Shown one piece after another: positions 35,315 through 48,098 of a stretch of 64,000 nt of DNA. The notes under the pieces are model-generated. The model was not told the DNA's origin, searched no databases, and was given only the letters and a program-made list of their open reading frames with translations. The stretch lies in NCBI GenBank assembly GCA_010645155.1, contig CM021314.1, positions 9,015,243 to 9,079,242 of the forward strand, given 5' to 3'. Both the position numbers and the translations under genes were made by a program. How positions within the stretch are numbered: the stretch's first letter is position 1; every line of letters begins with the position of its first letter. Origin of the DNA: Tigriopus japonicus. Taxonomy: Eukaryota; Arthropoda; Copepoda; Harpacticoida; Harpacticidae.

Positions 35315-38300
35315 CTCTCTTACGTGGATGACATGAACGGGTTGTTAAGAATCAGAAAATGCCCTCGCAAATGGCTCTCGTACATTGTCCTCGTATTAAG
35401 AGTTACACATGGGATGCATGCATCGGACTACACCCTCGTTCGAACTATTTCTCGAGCGAAATAACTTCATGGTCTTTATCAAAATCGGAATGAGGAGGGT
35501 TTTAAAATTGTCCCCAAGTCGTTTCTGATCAACTTTGAGCGCGTGATGGACGTGAAAGGAACGCAAAGAAATAGACACGTACAAGTGTAATCTCAGCCGT
35601 CAAGAGACGCTTGGAAGACCGGTTGTCGTGAATGAATCCTTAAGTGCTGTTCGAAAGAAGCTTGAGGCAATAGTCATAGTGCATGTAAATGAGTAGGTTG
35701 TCCTTTGCTCCGACCACTTTTTTGTTAAGAAATTGGCCCCAAAATCAGCTCGAAATTTCCTCCTCCTCCTCCTTTTTCTTCTCGTTTTGGTCTCGAGCAT
35801 CGGATCTTCGACCAAGGTCGTGGCTCCTTGAACTTTTATTCAAGTAGGCAAGGGTTGTTGAAGAAAACAAAAAAGATACTCCAAGATTGATGGTTCGGGG
35901 AAATTTGTTGGCTCCGTACTCGTCGTACCTTAGAGTTGGCTTTGAAGTTAGCTCGCAAAGTAGTTTGCACGAGAGATAGATAGTCAGTCCTCCGTCTCTT
36001 TGGTAGATTCTCGTCGTCCAGTTCTGACTCATTGATGAAAAAGGCTCAAATGGGCAACTAAATTTGATGGACGTTTCTGATTCAGAAAACCAGTTCTGCT
36101 TGGCGTAGAACGACAAAACTCGGGAACACAGTGGTAGAATTTCAGATGTTCAGGACATGCTCTAATTTAATTAAACCAAAGCTTGATATCCTTGGGAAGG
36201 CGATCATCAAATCTCTCACGGAAGATCGTGCATGTAAACTACTTTCCACCAAAATTCATTCCCGATACCTTGTAAACACGTTAACATGTTCAGAGGAAGA
36301 AAAATCCTCATTTAATCGTCAGAAGAAAAACACCATAAAAAGCTTAGATTTTTAGCCACAGAGTGGTAGAAATCTACATTTCATATCCTTGGGGTCAATC
36401 GAGTGGGATCGCTGGATCTTACGCCGCCTAAGAAGATAATTGTTATTGAACCAGTTTGAAGAAGGACCCCGGTGGACAGAATGTTATAAAACCACTGGTT
36501 GTCTTTCTCTTAGAGCTCCAACCAATCCCCCTGAACAGAAAAGCCAAGCCCAAACAACCAATGTTTTGCGGGGAAAGAGAATTCCGAGGTCATCTTGCAG
36601 CCGAATCCAGTTCGTCAGATCGTTCAGCAGAAGCCGTCTCAGCTTTTTGACCTAAAATGCAGGACTGAAATCCGAGAATAACGAGACCAAGTGCGACGAC
36701 CAACGCCACTGACTCCTCCTGGCATTCATTGGGAGCAATTGCAAGTCCTGAAAGACATTTCTCATGGCCGGACACGCCCACGGGCTGCAAACATGCGCCC
36801 TTTTGCTATCCGCTTGACACCAAAGTGATTCTGATTCATCCGTCCAAGAAGCAATTAAGTGGATAGACGGAGGGCCTCCTCTTATGAGAATAGACAGCTA
36901 TAAAATACCCGATCAAATTAGTTCGTGATGGGCAAGCTGGTCGGACACTCGAGAAGAGCGCCACAATGAAATTATGACAGCCGTAAATTTCATCGGTCCG
37001 AAAACAAACCGGGAATTGCTTTGCGATCTCGAACTGTTGGATAACGCTGCCAGAAACCAAAATCTAGGTCACTTTGTTCTGCATCTGCCAAACGAAGTCA
37101 ATGATCATTGGAGAGAAAGAGAGGGAAGAGTTACCAAGCTGTTGGTCTCATTTCGAGTCCAAAATTCGATGTCATTCCACTCATTTTGTGCCGTGACAGT
37201 AATATTCTTCGATTTTGTCGCATTCCGTCAAATGCAATGCATTGTAGTAGTACTTTATGATATGATATGATACGCTATACTGATCCTTCCGTGAGAAAAA
37301 AGTGCCCACCATTGACTGGGTAAAATTTTTCTTCTGTCATTTGGCAATGGCTGAATGAAGTTTGTTAACTTCAGGGTAGGTTTTGCTTGAATTACTCGAG
37401 TTTCTATTATTGTTATGCGAACAATGCCAAAATAAAAGAATAATGATAATACATAAGTATTTGCTCGGAGTTATCTCTCTCAATGACTATGATGACTCAC
37501 GTTCAAACAAGTTTTTTGTCAAGATCCAGAAGTCTCCGGTTTTCCTTAAAGTACCAAAAAACCGACCACCCTATTAAGATGACTTAAAGCCATCAAACAG
37601 AAACAATGCATTCAATGCCGTTTCGATACCTAATTACTTTCGTCACGAAGTCATGGAACCTCATTTGACCCAATTTGACAATGATCATAACCATAAAATG
37701 GCTCAACATGACATTTGTCACCTTCATCTCTCCAATTTCCTTCGAACCTTTTCGTGCGGCATAAATCCAAAGCGCTTCTGGGTAAAATATTATCCCAAGC
37801 TCTGCCAAGCACTCCACGACCAAAATAGTGTCAATTCAGAATTCCACCACACTAAACTGGCAGGTTATAGTGCTTGAGGAACGAGAATACCTCCCACTTG
37901 TGTCGAGCAAGTTAAGTCACCATTATGATTATTTTGGAAAATCATCTTACCCCCATCGAACTGGCGGCTCAAAAGTCGTCCCAATTTTGGAATGACTCTA
38001 AAATGTGATTGGGAGTGATTTGGCAGTTCCTTCCAACGATTCTCAAGAAGGGAGAGCAAGGTCAAATTCACCATCACACTCACTCACTCACTCAATCGAC
38101 CGACTTGCTCTACTCACCCCCTAACAAACTAACTCCTCAAAGACGTTGATGATCCTAGTTAGTACAGTAGTCCCTACGCCGCAATGTTTTGCGGTTTTGG
38201 AAGCGGATTTTGAGAAGTGCTTAATGCTCAAGTGTGTCGCCTTGTACGAGGGAAACAACTCAAAATGTAAATTAGTTCCTATCAATTCCGCAGGTACTAC

Positions 38301-41300
38301 TCAAGCTGTCTTCAGATAAGTGATCATGATTGCAAACTACTCGAATCTCCCGCAAACTCGTACGATCGTCTTCGCTCATTGTTGTGCTACGCTAGACCCG
38401 AGTCAAAGCCCAAGGACCTTTGCCGAATTCATCTTTGCCAAGTCTTTAAGGACATCTTCACTGATCTCGAACTCAATCGAGTGGAAGTTGTGGGAACTTT
38501 ACCAAATTTTCCTATTTCATATGGCACCACGTCTCAAATTTGACAGCAATTTGTGTCCTGTCCGACGAATGTAGTTCAAAATCCTAGCACAATTTGCTGA
38601 ATCACACGGTAGTACCGCCACTCCATTCGGGATCGGCAAATAAATCCGTCCGTATTTGGGGAAGTATAATCCGAGCATCGATATTTGCTGGAAGCATTTC
38701 CCTTTGGCATGAATCTAACTGAGATTGTCGTGGAATTGCTGAGACGATATGCTTTTGGCATTCTTTGCCTTTTTGCCGGTTATGCTTCAATGAGACGCGA
38801 TTGGTTTGGAGCTTGAGAATCTCGCCATTTCCATAACTAAGGCCTCCGTTAAGGTGACGTGGTTCATTATTCGTCCGAAGACCCAGTTTACTCGAACTTT
38901 GGATGAGTGCAGTGTTAAAAAAACACCGACATGGGGTGTTTGAAGGTCTAGCAGATCTACAGATGTCTCGGTTCACCGCTAACGACCCATATCAACGTCC
39001 ATAAGGAAATGAAATCGAATAAAATATTTTACGACCCCCCGCTTGGGTCAAGGAGCCAGAGGTCCTAAGAGATCTTTCATGATCATGATCATCATCATTG
39101 ATCGATTTGATTCAATCATGGTCGATGAATATTGAATGAACGGCCACACGGTTTGCAGCTCTTTTTAGCATATTCAATTGTGTAAAAAGAGTTCTGCCCC
39201 GATTTTCGGCGATTTGTTGGCATATCGACGTCTGAAGATCTTAACTCATGGGGGTGAAATGAAAAAAAGAATCACGATTAATGGGCGATCATGCTTAGCT
39301 TCTCCAAGCAAGTGGGTGTGCGGCGTGGTCTCCCGGTTAAGCGAGAAAAAAATATCTTCCTACAATGGCAAAACCGGATTCACATTTGGGCCAGAAATTT
39401 TATGCAAATCTCAAGGCGACCGACCCCTTTGTCTGCAACAAGAGAATTGCAAACCTTGAGGTTTCATAATGAATCGCCTTGTCTGACTGTGGATTTTCCC
39501 CTGAAGGGCTGCAACGAGAGAAGCATAAATCGGTGTGTCCAGGAAATGCTTGAAATGAGCTCTCTAATCCATCTTATGGGCAAGCAGGCAAGAGAAGGTG
39601 TAGGACAAGCATCAACGTCAAATTCCAGAGTTAATGTGAAGACAGGTGGAAATAAAAACCGGATCTTTTGTAGATTTGTCTGCTGTGTTTGCGGTTCAAG
39701 TATTCCACGATCCAAGTTGATTGTTCTTTGATGCGAGCATAAGAATGGTAGAAAATGAATATGGAATTTCTTTACAACTTCCTGACTTCACGGATACCAC
39801 ATGTAATCAAAAATTGCCCTTTACCATGAGAGACATTGAGAATTCGACCGCAGTACACAGCTACTATAATACTACTAGTGTACCAGTGTGTGCGCTGTGT
39901 AATAGGCATTTGGAAAAGGTAGTGGAGTTCCTGGAGGAGTATTGTTGGCTGATCTTGGAAATCATCCCATCGTGCACACAAGAGCCCTCTGATTGCATTC
40001 ATTAAACCTCTTTCAATGGCTTCGTTTTGCCAATGAAGCGGGGAGAAATTGACGTGAATATGACGAGACTTCATTCACTCATTCTGAGTTGGAATACGTA
40101 CGCGTTTAAGGGTTGAACTTGGTCACACTTTCAACAACGCCTTCAATCTTTGTTATCCCTATCTTGAGTTTCAGAACACAAGAAATCATTAGAACATTGA
40201 GCATTGAAGCTCGAAAAAGGCGAATTCATGATTCGACATAATTGTTTGCGATTCATGTGCGCGTTTTCGTTTCGACAGATCAGCAATTATTCGCTGCCAA
40301 CATAGTTGAATATCCATTTTTTACCATCAAAGAAATGCAATCAGTCTATTCAAACCGACAAGGACCATATCGATTGTGGCCTTAAAAAACCTTCCAGTTT
40401 TCCATGGATTACGTTGAACAATAGGCTCAAAAGCAATTCAAAAAGGCGATTGTTGAACATGTAGTGTCTACTTTGTATTGCGAGACTGCCACTCCCGCTT
40501 CCTGGCACATTGTCGAGTAGAAATTGTCCAAATCTTGGTGGTGGTTTCAAGTGCTTTGCCAGTGTGACCTCCAATAGTCGACGATAAAGCTAATGCAAAT
40601 TTCATTGGTCATGCATGACGATATTACCCTGACATTCCTTATTTCGTCCTCTAATAGCTTTTTTCTGCTCTCTTGAGCCATTCTCCACTTTGGTTCTGGA
40701 TCAGTCGGGTTAATTCGTTCGTGCCAATCTAGTCAGAAGCCATTAGATGTGAAAAAAGTAGCTAAGGGTCTCGTGCGAATCGGGTATAACTTTCGAGGTG
40801 AACTACTTCTACTACTCTCCTTGGATGCGTAACATACGTACTGAACATAATATGGTATGTACACTCTTTCGCCTTCTAGGCACTTGGAATAGCCTGCAAA
40901 AATCGAGGACTATCTAACTAGGTATCTGATTAACTCCTCGCCATCTTTTGCATCTACTGCACTGAACTAGAAAGTGGATGGACTGGGTGGTAGAATTTCA
41001 GAGAACAACCTCTTTCTTTATCAACTTGATGCTGGCGACTTTACCACAATCTGCTAAGTTACGATATGAGGCATTCATCACGCCTAGGTCATCCTTTCAA
41101 AGAAAATGCTTTGATGTATTGTGAGTGAACAAAAATAGATTGAGATCTTAAAGTGTGCCGATGTCCATCCTGGACAGAAAGGTCCTTCTTTGAGCCAGGT
41201 GAGAATACAGGGCGTTTATCATGAGACGAAGGACAATTAAAATGCCATTTATCCGCCATGAATCACCTTCGGTGGATTCGGGAAGTAAATTTATCAGCAG

Positions 41301-44118
41301 TCCTGTCACATCGTTACTCTCGGGCAGGCCCTGAATACCTCATTAGCAACGGGGCCCTTTTTGTTCGCCATTTCTTCGTTCTTTCGTAAATTGAATTGGC
41401 TGCTAATGATCTGAGGATCATATTATGGGAGGGAGGCCTTCTTATCCAAACTCATCCGCGGCCAAGCGATTAGCAGTGCCAAAGCCAACTGCCAAATACA
41501 CACTCCAATGAGATCTACCCTCGAGATAAAGCTAACCAACTATGAACTACGACAGACGACCAATCAATCCTATGCATATTGGGAGGCGAGAGAATTTTCT
41601 CTGGCATCATCGCTGAGGCCCTCGAACTTGATTTAGATTGCCGAGTCATGCCGAAAAAAGTGGAATGATGAATCACTTAATCATATCATTTGTTCATCTC
41701 TCCGATGAAACCAACGGATCCGCACAATCTTCTTTTCTTCGCCGCTCGTGTTTTTTTTCTTTACATAAGCAAACTTGGAAACTCCTCGCGGCACCAAGTT
41801 CCTTTGCTAAAATATTCTGGAGGAGAATGAGGAGCTGCTGATCAAATAGGATTATCAAGGTTGGCTGTTAAACTGGGCACGCATATCAGGATCAATCTTA
41901 TGCCCGATCTGACCTTTCTTTCATCCTCGTCTTCTCCTCCTGGAGGGCGAAGGACAGACCCAAAAACGATGAAGAGCTGTCTGAACTAACGGGTTTGACC
42001 TGGATCCTCTCACAAATTAGCCTCAAAGGTGGTCCTGACATGTCATGGCGCAAATTATGAGACTGCTAAAAGAAGAGACCTTCGAAAAATATCCACCTGA
42101 TGAGACTGGAATATCTGCATTTGATCATCGGTCTCCTCCCAAAACATCTGAAGACGAAAATATGTTTCTTGCCTTTGAGCCCCCAATGCAGGTTAGTATT
42201 CAAGGCCTGGCAACGTGATCCTTATCGTTCCTCTTTGAAACGCATTTCCCTTTTCCCATTAATTCAACCACTTTGCCCGAAGAGAGGTGACAAATGAATC
42301 CCTTAGCATTTCACCATGAATCAGGGGTTTTGCCCGCATCTTGCTATAGTACCCTCTGTTTTTTATTCTCGTCCATTGCACCGCGCCCGGTACTCGAGAT
42401 TTGAGAAATTAAGAAGGGCGGGTCCTTGTGTGCAAAATTAAGCAATGTTTTCCATCCCCGTTCATTAGAGCTGAAACGGCCCCACTCATTTCTTCCTTGA
42501 CTCCCTCGTTCCTCTAGTTGGTAGTAGCGAGTGGTTGCTTGGTTGGATGGTCGTTTGTATATAGTATTTGTGCATGAGCTCGTATCGTTGGTCGGGTTCA
42601 CTTCCGTGGGCGGAAAAATGGCATCTTTCTGATCAAAAGGCTCGCAACCCAAAATATCCTGCCGATTCAGATTTTGAGACGATCAAATCGTGTGTAGGTA
42701 CATACGTACGTACTGTGTGTAGTGGGAGACAGACTACCCCATCGAGACTAGAGATTACCTTGCCATTTCTGTTCGCTCACCGGATAATGAAAGATGCAGC
42801 TTTTGATCGATTCGGCAAGACAAACATTTCGATTGGTATTTGTCAGATCGATCTGTAACGAGGAAATGAACACCGGGGAATAAACCACTAATGCGTGGAA
42901 ATCTGCCTGAAACACTTCACGACTTGACAAGCAGACAAATGATCCCAGCTCATACACTGCACATTAAAGCGCAATAACCAACCGACTTCCCGTATTCGAG
43001 TTAGCCATAGGTAGTGTATGTACGTACTTACGTACACACTCACTTACTCACAAGCTCACAGAGACCGATATGAACGCCAAGAATGACGATGGATGGATGG
43101 TCCGAGAACATCGACGTGCCTCCAGCGGTTTGACAATATGTCAAGATCCTGGCGATTTCCAAAAGTACTCCCAAGTCTCTGCGGTTTCAAGCACCACAGT
43201 GAACAGGGGGAACTGATAAAGTTATGGCCAAGTTTCAATTAGCCGCCATTTATTAGTTCGACCTAAAGCAGTTCATGAAGCTATCCCGCCGAGGATATTT
43301 CGGTCTCATAAAGCGATTGTTTACCTCAGGATATTATTGCCCAGCGTGTGTATGTGTGTGCTCGAAAGTGGCAAACACAAAAAGTTCGCCGCGCGAAGTC
43401 TCCTTCATTAAAGGACACATCCATCAAGTGAATAAGAAAAAGTTGAACATCGCCCTTGTGGTGGTCAGAAACCCTTTCTTTCGTGCATTCAATGCAAGAA
43501 TGGCGACCACGAAGTACTCGGTTTTTTTTCTTCCTCGCTCAAAGTTAGATGCTCTATCCAACTCTGAGGAGGACCATCAATTGGGATGCCACAAACAATG
43601 GTAGTTAAGCTACCAACCAAAGAGCCGATCGTGCTCCAGGTATTTGCCCTCTCGGGTGATGAATATGCTGGGATTTAAAAGGATATCCTCACTTGAAGTT
43701 TCAGTATGCTTAGCAAATCAAAGAATTGGCGAGATGGACTTGATTCTCAAGAGAGATTGGCAATATCCACTGAATAGTAAACAAAATCCACCGGTTCAAG
43801 TTAAGGACATCCGAGCCCGTCAATGTATTGCCTTCTCAAGTGAAGATAGAGGCCTGATTGCAGCGGTAAGTGTGGCATTACAACGATGGAAATTGACAAA
43901 TTGGCTCATTTGTCAGTAGTCCATGACGACGACCAATCAAGACGAGGGACTAATTTGACTTCAGAAGGTCATAACAATGTTCTGTTCTAGTCGGTGCATT
44001 AGCGAGGCATAAATATTTCATGAAGAAATTAAGCCATTAAAAGAGAAAAGGTCCCACCACTCTTGGCATTGTTATGGTACCAAAAAAGGAGTTTAAGGGG
44101 TGCTGAACGGACTGCGAT

Positions 44119-44150
<32 letters not shown>

Positions 44151-45134
44151 CCAACCAAGTTGGATGTTGATACATCGAGAGGCACGCGAAGCGATTATGA
44201 GGATCACGATGGAAGGATTATCGTTGGTGTATTAATAATCACTGGGTCGGTTAAGATGGCATCTTGCGATAGGTGGCACTTCTTTTTACACACTATGTAG
44301 TCAGTCGACATGAACATATCGTACTTGTGGACGTTCTTGGCACTCGAAGAATCATATCGCCGATAAGAACGATGAGCTAGTGCGTACATCTGAACACTTG
44401 AGGGCCGTTTTCAAAGAAAGGAATGTCAAAGGCTCAGCAGGAAAACGTCGCCTAAGTATTAAAGTGTGGAATAACACCCTTGGATCTTTAGAAACAAGGA
44501 AATATGAGACGTTATGAAACTGGTATTGTTTCAAGAATACTTCGTTACCCTGGACAAGTTTCTTTCAAGAACAAAAAATCAATTCCCTTTCAATATGAAC
44601 AATATGAACATCTTTTCAAAAGTTTTGAAACACATCTAAAGGAATCTTAGGTTCAGGTGATCTTACCTACAATACACATATAATTATAGCGGTATTCAAA
44701 GTAAGGAATCAGGTGGGCATGAGTTTGACAAACATAATTTTGTTTTTAAAAATTATTCGGTTGATACAACCATACTTCGTTACGTTGGTTCTTAATCGCT
44801 CATATAAGGTATTATGCAAGCACTGCTTAGAATCCGCTTTTTCGAATGTTTCGAAACATTTCAAGTTCTTAATGGTATTAAATTTCGGCTACTTTCAAAT
44901 TTGAAGCAAAAGAAACAGTTCCAAGATGATGCGACAGAGCTGACTCGGCACTTTTTAGCAGCCACGTTCAAAATTGTGAAGTGCACTCTGCATTTTCAAA
45001 ATTTCGTGGGCGGTTCGAATGAGAGAGTAAATTTCCAAATGTCTCGTCCAAAGTCTGACTGACCACTGAGTATGAAATCTTCAAATCTTGCCCATTCGTG
45101 GGATACTACGGCATCTCTAAAACTAATGGTTTTG
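35315..45134. other. Long gene-poor region with simple repeats
   Basis: Nearly 10 kb without a supportable gene. It holds a CTC-type run near 35758-35772, GTAC-rich stretches near 42695-42715 and 43013-43036, and an AAGC tetranucleotide microsatellite at 44121-44150. A minus-strand open stretch at 35745-36116 looks somewhat protein-like but has no recognised family or splice context. The sentence GTGGTAGAATTTCAGA occurs twice (about 36131 and 40988). Confidence 0.4.
44121..44150. repeat. AAGC tetranucleotide microsatellite
   Basis: Seven perfect AAGC units plus AA, followed by CCAACCAA. Confidence 0.95.
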
Positions 45135-45140
45135 TTTATT
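45135..45140 (-). other. Poly(A) signal of the five-finger C2H2 gene
   Basis: AATAAA on the minus strand about 42 bp beyond the stop codon. Confidence 0.6.
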
Positions 45141-45181
45141 TCCAATTGTTGATCCAGGTGTACATTTACGCTTTGCCTTCC

Positions 45182-45955
45182 TTAGCTCATTTTGTGCATC
45201 TCTAGAGAGCCATGGGTTTCAAGCAGATGGTTGTAGTACTCGTCCAATCTCAAGAACGATGAACTACAAGCCGAGCAATTCACACCCGAGCGAATAAATT
45301 GTTGAGCCAAGGACAATTTACTCATGTTAATCCTGGAATGGTGATACTTGGAGTGAATTTTGACCCATTTCTTACTTGGGAAAACCTCATCGCAAAATCC
45401 GCACGAGACTTCGGAATTTTGTGATTCGGAGGACTCGAAACCCGTTTGGGGTTCCGGGTGAAGATCAAAATGGAGCATAAACTCGGCAGAAGAGGGGAAA
45501 GTCTCCTGACATTCCCCACACGTGTAGGAACTTCCAGACAAGATCAAAGGTTGAAAGACCTTTCTTTGTGAATGAACCGCTGCCGGAGGCCCTTTTTCCA
45601 AGTCCTCGTCGATCATCAGAGCTTGAAACTGAGATTTTCCACGTTTCATATTGTCTTCTCCGTCTGTCATGGAATCATTGGGCTTTGGACGGGGTCGTTT
45701 TCGAACATGCATGGGTAGATGAGCTTTGAGCTCTAATTCGGACATGAACCGGGCTACACACTTTTGGCATTGAAACACCTCCAGTTGAAAGTGGACCGAG
45801 TTCTTATGACTTTGAAGGTCACTTTGGTTGGGAAAAACCTGGTTACAAAAGTTGCATTCCATTGGGTCTTCGTTCGTTTCGTCTTGGCACATCGCCTCAC
45901 CTTCCTCTTCTTCCTCATCGTTTTTCTCCTTCTTTATCTCCTCTTCGTTATTCAT
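45182..45955 (-). CDS. Five-finger C2H2 zinc-finger protein, intronless
   Basis: A minus-strand frame of 257 residues from ATG 45955 to TAA 45184-45182. The N-terminus is very acidic (Glu/Lys-rich, residues 4-20). Five C2H2 fingers follow: C34/C37/H50/H55, C63/C66/H79/H83, C146/C149/H162/H166, C185/C188/H201/H206 and C227/C230/H243/H248. Fingers 1 and 2 are close together. The others are separated by disordered linkers. A basic patch VRKRPRPKP (84-92) and KRGK near 104 could be nuclear localisation signals. No TGEKP linkers are present, so it is not a KRAB/tandem-type factor. A nuclear DNA- or RNA-binding role is inferred. Intronless structure with a nearby poly(A) signal is compatible with a real gene or an old retrocopy. 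No clear orthologue is recognised. Confidence 0.8.
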   Translation of the reverse strand: MNNEEEIKKEKNDEEEEEGEAMCQDETNEDPMECNFCNQVFPNQSDLQSHKNSVHFQLEVFQCQKCVARFMSELELKAHLPMHVRKRPRPKPNDSMTDGEDNMKRGKSQFQALMIDEDLEKGPPAAVHSQRKVFQPLILSGSSYTCGECQETFPSSAEFMLHFDLHPEPQTGFESSESQNSEVSCGFCDEVFPSKKWVKIHSKYHHSRINMSKLSLAQQFIRSGVNCSACSSSFLRLDEYYNHLLETHGSLEMHKMS

Positions 45956-47894
45956 GGTGGGAAAGTATCTGGAAAATGAGTGTTCCTTTTGAATTAAATG
46001 AGTTGGAACGTTTTTGTCTTTCCATTCGTTGAGTTGAAAGTTAAAATTGGAACAACATTGGCAATCTTGTGGACCAACTCGTTCACGAAATCAGATTCAG
46101 TTGACATCTATTTTTAGAACATATTGAGCTCAAGGCCAAGTATGTTATTACTTCTTTGATGTCATATGAGATCGAATTAATACAAGGAAATACCCTTTAC
46201 ATGTCCTCATCTCGATCCATCTCTCCACTAGAAACAAGGAAGGCTCAAAGTATAATACGAGGCCAATCGGATTGAGTACTGTACGCTCACAATCCGAGAA
46301 TGTGGAAGGTAGGCGCATTGTATTACCAACCAACCAAACAATGTGATCCCTAGACACCTGGCACACTCGAAACTGGACCACTATTGTTGTGGCAAAATTC
46401 CTGGGAACACAGCAACTCTCGCCCCTTGTTTTGTACTGCACATCCAAAAGCATTGGTAAAACAATTTGTTACTCGCTGGGAATAGCCCCTCCTCCACACA
46501 GTTCGTTTTTTAGACTTTTGCTTTGAATTGAATTTAAAAATGGTGATCTTAGAAGCCGTTTACCAACCACAGTAAGAAACTGCACAAGGCTAAGGTGACT
46601 TGAACATGAATAAACTCGACATCGAGCGAGCTCACACTGAAGAATGCAGTGTTGGAAGAAGTTTGAAATGCATTTCTTCGAAAAGAAGGAACAAATTGAG
46701 CGTCACGTCAGTGATGACAAGGTGGAATCCAATGGTGGTCGTAGCAAATCTAATATATTCTTTTTATCACTCCAATCCACAAGTGTCAATTCTTCGAAGG
46801 GAAGAAAACAAAGTGAGCTTCTGTGAATGACACTGTTGGAAGGCCTCGGTAACGAGCGAGAGGATTAAAAAATAACATGAATGATTCTATTTGCGCACCT
46901 TGATAGTTGACAAATGCATTCTTTAGATGCAATTGTGAATATTTTTGAACTGACTTTTGGCTCGTTTGGAGGATAAAAAGAGCAGCAGAATGGCAAACAT
47001 GCACAAAAAACTAACAAAGGCAGGCGGGAGGACTAATAAAATATCCAGCAAAGGGCACATAAAAATTGAGAAATCCTACGTGAAAGACACTCGAGGGAAC
47101 ATTTGCACTTCAGGACATTGGCAGAAATGATTTCGTGTTGAACTCGGGTTTAATGGTTCGAATGAATTCGAGTTGAACATGAGAGGATAGCACGAGGTTT
47201 CATGATGCAAACCCACTTGATATGTTGTCCTTACACGGCTTACACGTCGTATGTAGATTTAATACTTAGGGTTGATCCTCTAAAATCTCGCTTGATCAAA
47301 TTAGCGATCAGCTTGGTTGGATTGGCCTTGAGAATACACACACACAAATGCACGCTGAAGTCCAGGTGTCAGTTTCAACACCATTTAGCATCACGAGAAG
47401 AGCGATCGTGACGCCAAACGAACTTTTGATTGAATCCTTCACTTCCCTGTCAAATTATAGACAGGGAGAAAACCATTTTTACTGGGGGAATCAAGAGGGA
47501 AAGAAAAATACGAGGAGTTATTTTTAGCCGTTTTCGTACCTTAACTGCCAAAGAAACTTCACGAATAGGGCCACCAAAGGTAAACTCGAGTATGATGGAT
47601 CATAACATTTCTGTATAATTGACCCGTCTCAACTTAACCTGTTGAACATGCAGGGTTACTCGAACATTTCAAAAACGAATGCAAGAATGTGTGAATGCCA
47701 AACGACCTCTATTAATAACTCAACAACAAACGTCATTTTGATCCGCTTGCTCATTAAAAATAGACAACTACCCACGGAGAAAGGATCCATCTCGAAGGGA
47801 AAGAAATACCTTTTGTCCGTAATCACAATACAATTGATGTTGATAAATACATTCACAGATCACATACGTACATTCTCCTCTCTCTCGCTTTCAG
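45956..47894. other. Intergenic DNA
   Basis: About 1.9 kb between the C2H2 gene and the next plus-strand exon. It contains the presumed promoter of the C2H2 gene and no recognisable coding exon or repeat. Confidence 0.4.
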
Positions 47895-48026
47895 ATCCAT
47901 TTCAACGATGAAGTCATCAGAGCAACCCTAATGTCGATTCAATTTGAAAACGAGCCTCAAGAGCATTTCCATTTGAACGAAACTGGAGATCAATCGGGAA
48001 ACACCATGACCAAGGCGAGGTGGTAA
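47895..48026 (+). other. Possible exon or 5' UTR ahead of the Ser-rich gene
   Basis: An excellent acceptor (a pyrimidine tract TCTCCTCTCTCTCGCTTTCAG ending at 47894) is followed by an open frame reading IHFNDEVIRATLMS and so on. It stops at TAA 48024-48026. That frame is the same one used by the large exon at 48099. It may be a 5' UTR exon with an upstream open frame (ATG at 47931), or coding sequence cut by an in-frame stop. Confidence 0.45.
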
Positions 48027-48098
48027 TTTTTCAATAGAGGAGTGATTCCAATAACGGCCATCCCAACTACAACAACAACTTACAACAACTCCCTAATT

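Noticed and set aside
35745..36116. Minus-strand open frame with Cys/Trp-containing stretch
   Set aside because: No ATG start (TTG only), no recognised family, no clear splice sites. Kept only as a note.
44121..44150. CRISPR-like short repeats
   Set aside because: Perfect AAGC microsatellite without spacers.
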